Shown: positions 21,671 through 28,419, counted from the first letter of the stretch. The stretch is DNA of 34,895 bases from Odoribacter sp036657595 (GCA_036657595.1 JAVXFZ010000027.1:1-34895); one strand, 5' to 3'. The notes: generated by a model from the sequence alone, not told the origin. Program-made: numbers and translations.

Positions 21671-22150
21671 ATGAAAGAAATTATAGAAGCCGTTATGGCA
21701 AAACTCAAAATCGGAGTACCGGAGCTTCGCTGGATTGACCTGAATGTCGGACAAATGAATACAGAAAATCCGCCGGTAGACTATCCTTGTGCGCTCGTTG
21801 ATATTGCCAATATCGACTATTCGTCCGCAGGATGCCGCCGGCAGTTGGGAACCGTTACATTGGAAATCGAACTGTTTTTCGTTGTTCGCGCCCCGGCTAA
21901 CGTAGCCGCTCCGGAATCTCTCCGAGAGCAAGCTCTGTCACATTTCTACATCGTGCAAAAAGTATATACGGCATTAGAGGGACTGGCAGGAGAGCATTTT
22001 ACTGGTCTGAATCGTATTTCATCCCGGCGAGATAAAACCTATTATCCGCGGGGCTTTACCATCGTTTTCCGTTGTAGCCTGGAAGATAGGGCTGCAGTGC
22101 CCACCTATCAAAAGTTATCAGACGTAAAGCCGGAAATAAAAATGACGTAA
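21671..22150 (+). CDS. head-tail joining / tail terminator protein, gp37-like slot
   Basis: The protein has 159 residues and is the last gene of the plus-strand late operon. The mixed alpha/beta sequence (MKEIIEAVMAKLKIGVPELR, YPCALVDIANIDYS, VTLEIELFFVVRAP, YPRGFTIVFRCSLED) resembles tail terminator or joining proteins of Mu-like phages in size and pattern. No specific motif proves the family. The operon then ends in the structured region at 22176-22297, which includes a terminator-like stem. Function is inferred from position after gpG. Confidence 0.6.
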   Translation: MKEIIEAVMAKLKIGVPELRWIDLNVGQMNTENPPVDYPCALVDIANIDYSSAGCRRQLGTVTLEIELFFVVRAPANVAAPESLREQALSHFYIVQKVYTALEGLAGEHFTGLNRISSRRDKTYYPRGFTIVFRCSLEDRAAVPTYQKLSDVKPEIKMT

Positions 22151-22175
22151 TCGAACATAAAGGGGGATAATAAAA

Positions 22176-22297
22176 GCCCCCGGTTTGTTAATAGTTCTCT
22201 GACCTACATACTAACAATAAAATGCGCATAACCGCACAACCGAGGGCAATAAAACCTCTCGTTACGGTATGCGCATTCTTTATATGTAGATCAGAGA
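22176..22297 (+). ncRNA. multi-stem structured non-coding element with alternative folds
   Basis: Three nested stems: 22196-22210 with 22283-22297 (14 of 15 paired), 22221-22234 with 22265-22277 (13 bp with one bulge), and 22241-22246 with 22255-22261. A competing stem pairs 22176-22187 (GCCCCCGGTTTG) with 22237-22247 (CAACCGAGGGC), followed by AATAAAA. The two folds exclude each other, as in an attenuator or switch. It fills the gap between the late operon and the Dam gene. It may be a terminator, an RNA leader controlling the methyltransferase, or a MITE-like inverted-repeat insertion. Confidence 0.6.
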
Positions 22298-22330
22298 TCA
22301 CAAATGTAATAACAATTAAAAGAAAACAAT

Positions 22331-23137
22331 ATGAAAACACCAATTTCCTACTATGGAGGAAAACAAACAATGCTTAAACACATCTTACCGCTCATTCCAC
22401 AACACAAACTTTATACAGAAGCATTCTGTGGTGGAGCGGCTGTTTTATTTGCAAAACCACCAGTTATCGCTGAAATTATAAACGATATCAATATGGATGT
22501 GACAAACTTTTATTGGATTGCGAAAGTCTATTATGCGGATTTAAAACAGGACATTGATAAAACTCTACACAGTCGGGATATGCACGCCCATGCTGGTCAT
22601 ATACTCCAATATCCGCAATTCTTTACGCCCGTTCAACGAGCATGGGCAGTGTGGGCATTGTGTAAAATGAGTTTTGCCAGTATGATGGATAGTAGTTTTG
22701 GATATGATTTTGGTGGCGGAATGCCTAAAAAATTACAGAACGGGAAAGATGATTTTACAGAGCATCTATGCGCTCGGCTACAAAATGTAACGATAGAGAA
22801 TCGGGATGCACTTAGCGTAATTAAAACTTACGATAGCCCGGAGGCGTTCCATTTTGTTGATCCGCCATATATAAACAGCGACTGTGGACACTACGAGGGA
22901 AGTTTTAATGAGCAGAATATGGAAGATTTATTAAAGTTATTAGAAACTATAAAAGGAAAGTTTATGCTCACGATGTTTCCGTTTCCACTAATCGAAGATT
23001 ATGCCGTTAAAAATAATTGGGTCATTCATCGTGTAGAACGAACTATCAGTGCCAGTAAACAATCCCGCCGAAAGCAGGAAGAGTGGATGGTATGTAATTA
23101 TTCCAACATGGCGGGAAAGCAAACGACGCTATTTTAA
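22331..23137 (+). CDS. DNA adenine N6-methyltransferase (Dam/D12 class)
   Basis: This 268-residue enzyme has YYGGK at residues 7-11 and FCGGAAVLF at 32-40 (SAM binding, motif I), and the catalytic DPPY at 177-180. These are the hallmarks of D12-class adenine methyltransferases. It transfers a methyl group from SAM to adenine N6 in a short target, GATC in Dam itself (the target here is unknown). No restriction partner lies nearby, so it is probably an orphan enzyme that protects phage DNA or alters regulatory sites. It is a separate plus-strand unit between a structured element and a terminator, typical of a cargo gene. Confidence 0.9.
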   Translation: MKTPISYYGGKQTMLKHILPLIPQHKLYTEAFCGGAAVLFAKPPVIAEIINDINMDVTNFYWIAKVYYADLKQDIDKTLHSRDMHAHAGHILQYPQFFTPVQRAWAVWALCKMSFASMMDSSFGYDFGGGMPKKLQNGKDDFTEHLCARLQNVTIENRDALSVIKTYDSPEAFHFVDPPYINSDCGHYEGSFNEQNMEDLLKLLETIKGKFMLTMFPFPLIEDYAVKNNWVIHRVERTISASKQSRRKQEEWMVCNYSNMAGKQTTLF

Positions 23138-23225
23138 AGCAAAAAAGAGGCTGTCTAAAAAGTAAAAACATCCCCTTGAGAATTGGATATTTGCTTTCAA
23201 TCTCCAATAGGGATACGAATAAAAC

Positions 23226-23255
23226 GAGGGTGCCAAATGCTTTTTGGACACCCTC
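23226..23255 (-). terminator. intrinsic terminator for the minus-strand pair
   Basis: GAGGGTG-CCAAA (23226-23237) pairs with TTTGG-A-CACCCTC (23243-23255), giving 12 bp with one bulge and a 5-nt loop. On the minus strand it is followed by GTTTTATT, so it best ends transcription coming from the 24184-23278 genes. The stem may also stop transcription from the Dam side. Just before it, near 23149-23165, is GAGGCTGTCTAAAAAGT, which resembles the end of a Bacteroidales insertion sequence, but no transposase is present. Confidence 0.75.
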
Positions 23256-23277
23256 TTACTATTCAAATTTGCTTAAA

Positions 23278-23631
23278 TTAAACTTTCTTTACAAAATCGC
23301 CGACATTTACATCTTCAAAAAGGACCTCAATATCCCTAAAGCTCTCTTTTATTTCTCTATCGCCCATTAATCTACTAATAGTCGAACGCTCATCCATAAC
23401 TGTTTTGGTGGTATTTTTCAGAGTTGCCATTTTTTCTTGTACACTACAAACAACCCCTATACCTTTTACAACCTCAAGTTGACCTAAACTTTCTCCGGTG
23501 TCCGGATCTGAAATATTTTCACCTAACGCATAAATCAAAAAACGCTCACCATTTCTCACTCCCGCTTCTTTACCTCCATTTATAACAATCGTTGTTGATC
23601 TATTTACTACTTTTATTACTTTTAAATCCAT
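23278..23631 (-). CDS. 117-residue protein with FlgT-C-like beta domain
   Basis: The sequence (VVNRSTTIVINGGKEAGVRN, GERFLIYALGENISDPDTGE, SLGQLEVVKGIGVV) follows the pattern of the FlgT C-terminal-like small beta-barrel: a strand, then G-x-x-x-G-V-x-x-G-(D/E)-R-F, then I-x-D-P-x-T-G-E-x-L-G. That domain occurs in surface and cell-envelope-linked proteins, and its function here is unknown. No signal peptide. It overlaps the upstream membrane protein gene by 32 nt, and the two end at a shared terminator, so they form one unit. A cargo pair is likely. Confidence 0.65.
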   Translation of the reverse strand: MDLKVIKVVNRSTTIVINGGKEAGVRNGERFLIYALGENISDPDTGESLGQLEVVKGIGVVCSVQEKMATLKNTTKTVMDERSTISRLMGDREIKESFRDIEVLFEDVNVGDFVKKV

Positions 23632-24184
23632 TATATGACCTAATTAATAAGTTTGATTTTATTTTTTCTACATCAATTTCATTATCAACAATTTCTGTCA
23701 TCCAAACCTGTGTCAAGTTATTTGCCTGTATATTAATAACCTCACCAGAACCAAGATATTTTTCAAAATTCTTTTCATCGACAAAAATATCCACTAAAGC
23801 CCCTATTGGGAAAACCTTACCACAGCGTAACAACAAAATGGTCTTCTTTTCATCTTTCATCACATAGGAAACTTTAATCTCATAGATTCGATTAAAATAC
23901 TTTATTCCGGTATCGAACAACGCACAACAGATGCTACAACAAATACATAAAAGAAAAAAGATTACACGATATTCTATCTTCATGTCAGGAATAAGCCACG
24001 AAGCAACTCCGATAACAGCCAGCCATTTCCCATTGGTTTCTTTGAAACTGTTCCAAATGCTATGCAAATACCCGTCTTTCAAAATAATAAGATGTTTGTG
24101 TAAATATGTTACGACAAAAATATAAGATTTTTTGATTATTCCTTTCATGATTATTCCTTTTCTTAAAATTTGATTTGTTTTCAT
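23600..24184 (-). CDS. membrane protein with two TM segments and a cytosolic-type C-terminal domain
   Basis: The protein has 194 residues from the first ATG, or 182 from the ATG at 24148 (MKGIIKKSYIFVV), which may be the real start. Two adjacent hydrophobic segments lie near residues 50-95 (KWLAVIGVASWLIPD; RVIFFLLCICCSICCALF), followed by a beta-rich domain of about 95 residues (VSYVMKDEKKTILLLRCGKV). Such 2TM-plus-domain proteins are common effectors in defence systems, but none is recognised here. It is the first of a two-gene unit with the FlgT-C-like gene. A superinfection or defence role is only a hypothesis. Confidence 0.7.
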   Translation of the reverse strand: MKTNQILRKGIIMKGIIKKSYIFVVTYLHKHLIILKDGYLHSIWNSFKETNGKWLAVIGVASWLIPDMKIEYRVIFFLLCICCSICCALFDTGIKYFNRIYEIKVSYVMKDEKKTILLLRCGKVFPIGALVDIFVDEKNFEKYLGSGEVINIQANNLTQVWMTEIVDNEIDVEKIKSNLLIRSYNGFKSNKSSK

Positions 24185-24205
24185 TCATATCATTAAATAA
24201 ATGAG

Positions 24206-24349
24206 CTATTTTGTTTCGTATGCTCCGTCTACAATTTTTCCGATCAGATCGGAAGTCAGAGGACTAAGCTGCTTATCACAACTCATGTGTTGAATTTTAG
24301 AGTTTGGATAATAATAGCCAATAGAATCATTTAAAACACGCTCAATATG
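24206..24349 (-). pseudogene. 47-codon gene remnant without start codon
   Basis: On the minus strand, 47 codons (starting HIERVLNDSIGYYYPNS and ending LIGKIVDGAYETK) stay open to a TAG but have no start codon at the beginning. The frame is preceded by TAG and is in phase with the stop of the 105-residue gene (24368) 6 codons further up. An internal ATG at 24286 would give only 26 residues. The composition is protein-like. The segment SIGYYYP loosely echoes SIDWYYP in the upstream protein. Either a decayed C-terminus or an unrelated fragment. Confidence 0.3.
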
Positions 24350-24367
24350 CTACCTAATTGAATGTTT

Positions 24368-24685
24368 TTACTGTCCTTTTCTGAGTTGTAAATACTCTAA
24401 ACAGGAATCAAATACTGCTTTGTCGTGTTCGTCATCTTCATCACTCCCGGCGATGATGTTTTCCGAATAATCATGCAATTGCCGTATCAGATTATCTGCT
24501 ATCCTAAGAGCCTTGTCGACATTTTGTACTCGTGCATTGTCCGGATAATACCAGTCTATTGAAGAGCACAATACCACTTTAATATGGCTTAGTTCGCAAA
24601 AGTTACCCTTAATCTTTTTGTTCAAGAAATCCAAATCCTCCTGAATTAAATCCATATAAGCTTTTTTCGATATTTTCAGTCCCAT
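24368..24685 (-). CDS. 105-residue early protein of unknown function
   Basis: A mostly helical, acidic protein (MGLKISKKAYMDLIQEDLDF, VQNVDKALRIADNLIRQLHD, GSDEDDEHDKAVFDS) with no recognised family, signal peptide or TM segment. It is the last intact gene of the minus-strand cassette of small early genes. Its start is preceded by TTTAACAAACTGAATATG, the leader motif shared by several genes of the cassette. Other small genes of this region are probably anti-defence or host-takeover factors, but nothing visible ties this one to a target. Confidence 0.65.
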   Translation of the reverse strand: MGLKISKKAYMDLIQEDLDFLNKKIKGNFCELSHIKVVLCSSIDWYYPDNARVQNVDKALRIADNLIRQLHDYSENIIAGSDEDDEHDKAVFDSCLEYLQLRKGQ

Positions 24686-24707
24686 ATTCAGTTTGTTAAA
24701 GTTTTAG

Positions 24708-24968
24708 TTATGATTGTTTAGCTAATTCTTTTACAAAGTTCCTTACTCTTTTACAAGGGTGTGGAGTTGATGTTTTCTCACAACGGATTCCATTCGGGCA
24801 TATAGCTTTACAAAATGCCTTTAATGCTTTTTCTTTCATCAGGCGTTCATTTTCTCGTGCGCCAAATTGCGCCCAATCAATATAACTGTCCGCTGGTATC
24901 CGCTTGTGTTCGGGGAGTTCTCTTTGTCCCAAGTATTTTTTAATTGTCAATTCTTCGATTATATTCAT
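24708..24968 (-). CDS. 86-residue early protein with Cys cluster
   Basis: A helical protein (ELPEHKRIPADSYIDWAQFG, ENERLMKEKALKAFCKAICP) ending with a Cys-rich segment, CPNGIRCEKTSTPHPCKR near residues 58-75, that could bind zinc. Three or four Cys plus His are available (FCKAICP, RCEK, HPCK). No family recognised. It is in the small-gene cassette. The leader TTTAAACGAAATG precedes its start. Confidence 0.6.
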   Translation of the reverse strand: MNIIEELTIKKYLGQRELPEHKRIPADSYIDWAQFGARENERLMKEKALKAFCKAICPNGIRCEKTSTPHPCKRVRNFVKELAKQS

Positions 24969-24985
24969 TTCGTTTAAAAATTGAG

Positions 24986-25258
24986 TTATTCTATTGCTTT
25001 ATTGATCAACTTATCAGATAGCTTTTCTAATTTATCTTGAGACATATTTCTAAATTCTGAGAAATTTGTGCGCATCCAATTTCTTATCTGCATACCTTCT
25101 CGTAATCTTACTGAATGAATTGGAATTCCTTTCCTGCTAAAATTTAACCTTAGAACCGGAAACACACACCCAGTAAGCCCTTTTAGGTGCCGGAAGTACC
25201 TCAGGTTTTCTTCCCCGAGATACTTTCTTAGTGCATCAATGTGCTGCTGCGTAATCAT
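24986..25258 (-). CDS. 90-residue early protein of unknown function
   Basis: A small basic protein (MITQQHIDALRKYLGEENLR, RKGIPIHSVRLREGMQIRNW, LEKLSDKLINKAIE) that could bind nucleic acid, although no HTH is evident. Its ATG overlaps the stop of the Acb2-like gene as ATGA, so the two are translationally coupled. That makes a functional link with the putative cyclic-nucleotide sponge plausible. No family recognised. Confidence 0.6.
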   Translation of the reverse strand: MITQQHIDALRKYLGEENLRYFRHLKGLTGCVFPVLRLNFSRKGIPIHSVRLREGMQIRNWMRTNFSEFRNMSQDKLEKLSDKLINKAIE

Positions 25259-25500
25259 AGTTTTAAACCGTCTGCTGTTGGTTCAATCATTGTTCCTGTT
25301 AATGGGTCTTTACTTGATGGATAAGGATTTTCAGTACCCAATCTTTTCAAATCCATCCCCAGCCACATCACGGCTTCTTGTAATTTGGTAATAGTAAGAC
25401 TTCTCTCTCTGCTTGCCGGGAGTTCCTTTACTTCTTGAATCTTAGTGTCAATTTCTTGACGCAATCTTTTGTTTGCTACTACTTCTTGTTCGTAATTCAT
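25255..25500 (-). CDS. Acb2/Tad1-like small protein, putative anti-CBASS sponge
   Basis: This 81-residue protein has an N-terminal helix (QEVVANKRLRQEIDTKIQEV), then LPASRERSLTITKLQEAVMW at residues 27-46 and a C-terminal YPSSKDPLTGTMIEPTADGL. The S-R-x-x-(S/A)-L-x-x-T-K-L-x-E-A-x-M-W motif is what I recognise from the Acb2/Tad1 hairpin family. Known Acb2 proteins form hexamers that sequester the cyclic nucleotides of CBASS and also the gcADPR of Thoeris. Its leader has the TTTAAACCATTTGAA motif followed by a small hairpin (TTTCGGT/ACCGAAA) before the ATG. Many uncharacterised phage proteins share this motif, so the sponge activity of this one is inferred. Confidence 0.7.
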   Translation of the reverse strand: MNYEQEVVANKRLRQEIDTKIQEVKELPASRERSLTITKLQEAVMWLGMDLKRLGTENPYPSSKDPLTGTMIEPTADGLKL

Positions 25501-25549
25501 AATATTATTTCGGTTACCTATATACCGAAAGGTTCAAATGGTTTAAAAA

Positions 25550-25942
25550 TTAAATTTCTTGCTTTCTCAACACTCTCCAAGTTAATTCACCTTCTTCATC
25601 TTTTATGATGTCTACTACCATTTTAACAACTTCAGAATACACAGATTTAAACGGTTTTTCTCCTGTCTTCAAAGATTTACTTACGACACGTTTTAAAGAT
25701 TTTAGACTTTTCCCCACCCATTTCAACTGCTCGTCCACAAATTCTTTTTCATCACTATCAACACTCTGAGTAACTACATCTATAAGAAAATCTTCTATTG
25801 TAGAATAAGCACCATTGCTTTCATCGTATTTTAACACCGGAGAAAGAATAATACACGGTTGATCGTCCATCCAGTCCGGGACTTGAAAATAACAAGCAAC
25901 TACCGTAAAATTGTCGCCTTCTTTAATGTCTCGTATATTCAT
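25550..25942 (-). CDS. 130-residue early protein of unknown function
   Basis: An acidic protein (MNIRDIKEGDNFTVVACYFQ, MDDQPCIILSPVLKYDESNG, then a helical Lys-rich region VGKSLKSLKRVVSKSLKTGE). The N-terminus has a small beta-barrel flavour. It belongs to the small-gene cassette between the Acb2-like gene and another unknown gene. The leader TTTAAACGATATG precedes the start. No domain recognised. Confidence 0.6.
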   Translation of the reverse strand: MNIRDIKEGDNFTVVACYFQVPDWMDDQPCIILSPVLKYDESNGAYSTIEDFLIDVVTQSVDSDEKEFVDEQLKWVGKSLKSLKRVVSKSLKTGEKPFKSVYSEVVKMVVDIIKDEEGELTWRVLRKQEI

Positions 25943-25954
25943 ATCGTTTAAAAA

Positions 25955-26332
25955 CTAAAGTTCTGTATTGTCTAAATCAAATTCATACTCGGTATCAGGA
26001 TAACCGACTTGCTCGTACCATACTGAGTAATTTTCACGATCCGGAGCTATCGTTATAATATCATTGTCTACAACATGTTGAAATTTCAACCCTTCAACGT
26101 AATCGCATTCATTAACCATAACATTGTAAGCAATCTCTTTTGCAAGATTCAAGTATGGATAATTGTTTTCACCAACACGTTCAATATCATCCATACAAAG
26201 TTCATTAGGCTCATCCGTAATGTCTGTCATGTATTTAGACCAAGCATCAATAAACTGCTTATCTAATTTACTATCATCTATTTCGATAGCATAAGTTTGT
26301 TCCCTCCTTATAGTTATTGTGACTTTCTTCAT
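25955..26332 (-). CDS. 125-residue acidic early protein of unknown function
   Basis: A strongly acidic protein (KKVTITIRREQTYAIEIDDS, then DITDEPNELCMDDIERVGEN, EQVGYPDTEYEFDLDNTEL). The N-terminal beta hairpin and the high Asp/Glu content recall acidic phage proteins, some of which mimic DNA, but this is only a compositional remark. It is preceded by the leader TTTAACAAATTGAATTATG. No family recognised. Confidence 0.6.
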   Translation of the reverse strand: MKKVTITIRREQTYAIEIDDSKLDKQFIDAWSKYMTDITDEPNELCMDDIERVGENNYPYLNLAKEIAYNVMVNECDYVEGLKFQHVVDNDIITIAPDRENYSVWYEQVGYPDTEYEFDLDNTEL

Positions 26333-26343
26333 AATTCAATTTG

Positions 26344-26481
26344 TTAAAGATTAAGTATTTGTTTTATTTCATCTATTTCTCTAATCGTTTTATTAATTCG
26401 AATACCTCTCAGAATTTCAAGAAGTATAATTCTCTCATGCTTATCGCATTCATTTCGCAGAAAAAATTCATAAATCGTCAT
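26344..26481 (-). CDS. 45-residue early protein
   Basis: A short gene read from the minus strand: 45 residues starting MTIYEFFLRNECDKHERIIL and continuing LEILRGIRINKTIREIDEIK. It is predicted almost entirely helical, with regular hydrophobic spacing. The leader TTTAACCTTTTGAGTTATG matches the shared leader motif of the cassette, and a second copy of the TTTAACCTTTTGA block lies just upstream. The placement, 11 nt before the next gene, supports a real gene. Confidence 0.6.
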   Translation of the reverse strand: MTIYEFFLRNECDKHERIILLEILRGIRINKTIREIDEIKQILNL

Positions 26482-26537
26482 AACTCAAAAGGTTAAATAA
26501 TTTCAGTTCAAAAGGTTAAAATATTGATTATTATTAA

Positions 26538-28067
26538 TCATTCTATTGTTAATAGTTCTCCATTCATTAAAAGTGGACACATAGAGTCCCGAAGTTCTGC
26601 AAGCAAACGATTTTCTTCATTATTTAAGTAGAAAATATGCTGTTTATACATACCAATAAAAACAGGCATAATTGTCGACAATACTTCTTTGTCTGTATTT
26701 TCGATAGAAAATACTTTTGAATTTGATGATTGAATGTATTTATTTTCTATTATTTTTTCCCTGACCCTGTAATTTTTAAACTTTGAAAAACTTACATTCA
26801 ACGATTTCGCCAATTCATTTGATGCCTCACAATTATTAATTACATCAACTAAACCAAGCCGTTCTGCCCACACTTTGTTAACAGTTAATTTTATAACGTT
26901 TCGCTCCCTGATTATATGGTTAATCTCTGATATTATAGTATTAAAGTCTCGATGAATCACACTTCCTATCTCTTGCTGTTGATATCTTGATATCGAAAGA
27001 TTGTAGTCATTAATTTCTGCTTCTTCAATCGTAATGAGCTTTGAATACCTATCTTGCTCTTTGTTTACAAGTTCGCAGATGGCAATTATCTGATCGTCAG
27101 AAAACGTATTAAACTCTTTTTTGTATATTCTATTATAGTGAGATGCATCGCCTTCTCCTCGCTGCTCACGCACGATTATTGACTTCATCTCTTCAGCATT
27201 CACAAGCATCACATCCGGTATCGTCTTTTTCTTGTCAAAAACAAGAATACAACTACTTACCGATGTTGATTCAAACATTTTACCAGGTAAAGAAATAGCA
27301 GCTTTCAACCATCCTTTCTGAATATAATGTTTTCGACATAATGCATCATCTGAGCTTGTTAAAATGTTACATGGAAGGATCAAAGCGCAATAACGTTTTG
27401 ATCGCTGAAGACAATTTTCAACAAATGCAAAATTACAACTATGCATTTTCGGCAACTCTTTAGAAATATGCTCTATGATATGGATATTTTTTAAATTAAA
27501 CGGAGGATTTGAAATACTTACATCTGCATTTATAAATTCTTCTGTAAACATTGAGCACTGTACTGACGAATATTTATCACCTTTTATCGTCTTATAAGAA
27601 CAAAAAGATTCACCCGTTAGAATATTCTTATTTATAACAATTGCTTCTATGTTTCTAATACACAAATTGAATAATAATACAGGTATTACATTCTCATCGA
27701 TCTCTTCACAAATAAATTGTAAATTTCGATCAATATTCCACTTCTGTATTAATAAGCTGCCACTTCCAGTACAACAGTCATATACAGTCTTTTGTTCCAT
27801 ATCACGTGTAAGAAAAGAAATTAAACGAGATAGTGATAATGGTGTATAGTCTTGTTTCTTTTCGTTTCTGTCTGCACAATAAAATTGATATATATGTTGC
27901 ATCCAGTCGAGTGATAAATCCGGACATAACTCTATATATTTATCAAATATAATGTTGCGATTTTGCGAAAACACACATTTTCTTACACCATCAGTAAACG
28001 ATTCGACTCCTTTTATATCTAAAATCGCCAATACTTTTTGCGTGAGTTCTTTTAATTCCAATATCAT
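26538..28067 (-). CDS. HsdM-like N6-adenine methyltransferase with HsdS-like tail
   Basis: This 509-residue protein has the type I methyltransferase signatures YTPLSLSRLISFL (73-86), motif I VYDCCTGSGSLL (95-106) and catalytic NPPF at 187-190. The last ~25 residues (LLAELRDSMCPLLMNGEL) match the distal conserved region of HsdS specificity subunits, which usually reads LRDxLLPxLMSGEL. So one chain appears to carry M with part of S, and no HsdR or separate HsdS is present in the window. A solitary phage methyltransferase that shields DNA from host restriction is the likely role. The HTH-like central part (SNELAKSLNVSFSKFKNYRV) may replace a normal target-recognition domain. Confidence 0.8.
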   Translation of the reverse strand: MILELKELTQKVLAILDIKGVESFTDGVRKCVFSQNRNIIFDKYIELCPDLSLDWMQHIYQFYCADRNEKKQDYTPLSLSRLISFLTRDMEQKTVYDCCTGSGSLLIQKWNIDRNLQFICEEIDENVIPVLLFNLCIRNIEAIVINKNILTGESFCSYKTIKGDKYSSVQCSMFTEEFINADVSISNPPFNLKNIHIIEHISKELPKMHSCNFAFVENCLQRSKRYCALILPCNILTSSDDALCRKHYIQKGWLKAAISLPGKMFESTSVSSCILVFDKKKTIPDVMLVNAEEMKSIIVREQRGEGDASHYNRIYKKEFNTFSDDQIIAICELVNKEQDRYSKLITIEEAEINDYNLSISRYQQQEIGSVIHRDFNTIISEINHIIRERNVIKLTVNKVWAERLGLVDVINNCEASNELAKSLNVSFSKFKNYRVREKIIENKYIQSSNSKVFSIENTDKEVLSTIMPVFIGMYKQHIFYLNNEENRLLAELRDSMCPLLMNGELLTIE

Positions 28068-28144
28068 AATTGTTTAATAATTCTGATTACTTATTTAAAC
28101 TCTTGCCGTCCTTAATTGTCCTGTCAATATGTCTGACTTTGATT

Positions 28145-28164
28145 CCTCCGGTCACTGACCGGTT
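28145..28164 (-). repeat. REP-like dispersed element, fragment (copy 3)
   Basis: CCTCCGGTCACTGACCGG repeats, with one change, the CCTCCGGTCGCTGACCGG arm of copy 2 at 17921-17938. The core CCGGTC-ACT-GACCGG is a perfect hairpin. It touches the stop codon of the 75-residue gene. The 23-nt block of copies 1 and 2 is absent, so only the hairpin arm is left. Confidence 0.55.
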
Positions 28165-28390
28165 AAAATTCTAATTTCAGCTGTGCTGCCTCGGCTTCCT
28201 CCAGTTTACGAAGTTCCGCACGGGCATTTATGTCCAGATAATTATAATAGGTCGCGACAGAGAGGTAGAAACGTGGAAAGATCACGTTCTCGTACACCCA
28301 CTTCTGAGACACACCACGTTTAGTATGCTCAAGAGTTATGTTTTGTATTTCGACAATCCGTCGCAAAATATTTCGCCTATTATACCCCAT
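28163..28390 (-). CDS. 75-residue early protein of unknown function
   Basis: A basic, helical protein (MGYNRRNILRRIVEIQNITL, then KWVYENVIFPRFYLSVATYY, ending RKLEEAEAAQLKLEF). Small proteins of this look occur in the early regions of Bacteroidales Mu-like phages, but no function is known to me. It could bind DNA. It lies downstream of the plus-strand small RNA candidate at 28420-28468, whose promoter is 18 nt from its start codon, so antisense control is possible. Its stop codon abuts a REP-like hairpin. Confidence 0.65.
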   Translation of the reverse strand: MGYNRRNILRRIVEIQNITLEHTKRGVSQKWVYENVIFPRFYLSVATYYNYLDINARAELRKLEEAEAAQLKLEF

Positions 28391-28407
28391 AAGTGCAAGA
28401 TTTTTAC

Positions 28408-28415
28408 TATATTTG
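28408..28415 (+). promoter_or_regulatory. -7 promoter element of small RNA candidate B
   Basis: TATATTTG is an exact match to TAnnTTTG on the plus strand in a gap between two minus-strand genes. No plus-strand gene follows. No TTTG at -33 was found. GTGCAAGA at 28392-28399 just upstream is the reverse complement of TCTTGCAC at 28443-28450 in the terminator stem, a possible operator or pairing partner. Confidence 0.5.
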
Positions 28416-28419
28416 CAAT

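Noticed and set aside
23149..23165. Insertion sequence at GAGGCTGTCTAAAAAGT
   Set aside because: Only one end-like sequence is present, with no partner inverted repeat, target duplication or transposase; at most a solo remnant.
23162..23260. A third promoter-terminator small RNA (GATATTTG at 23186-23193 followed by the hairpin at 23226-23255)
   Set aside because: The -7 box has a mismatch at the first T, the spacing to the hairpin is longer, and the T-rich tail is on the minus strand, so the hairpin fits a terminator of the minus-strand genes better.
28085..28165. Short minus-strand frame from a GTG encoding about 22 residues (ends RTIKDGKSLNK)
   Set aside because: It starts inside the REP-like hairpin, is very short and has no ATG; it may be a fragment but cannot be supported as a gene.
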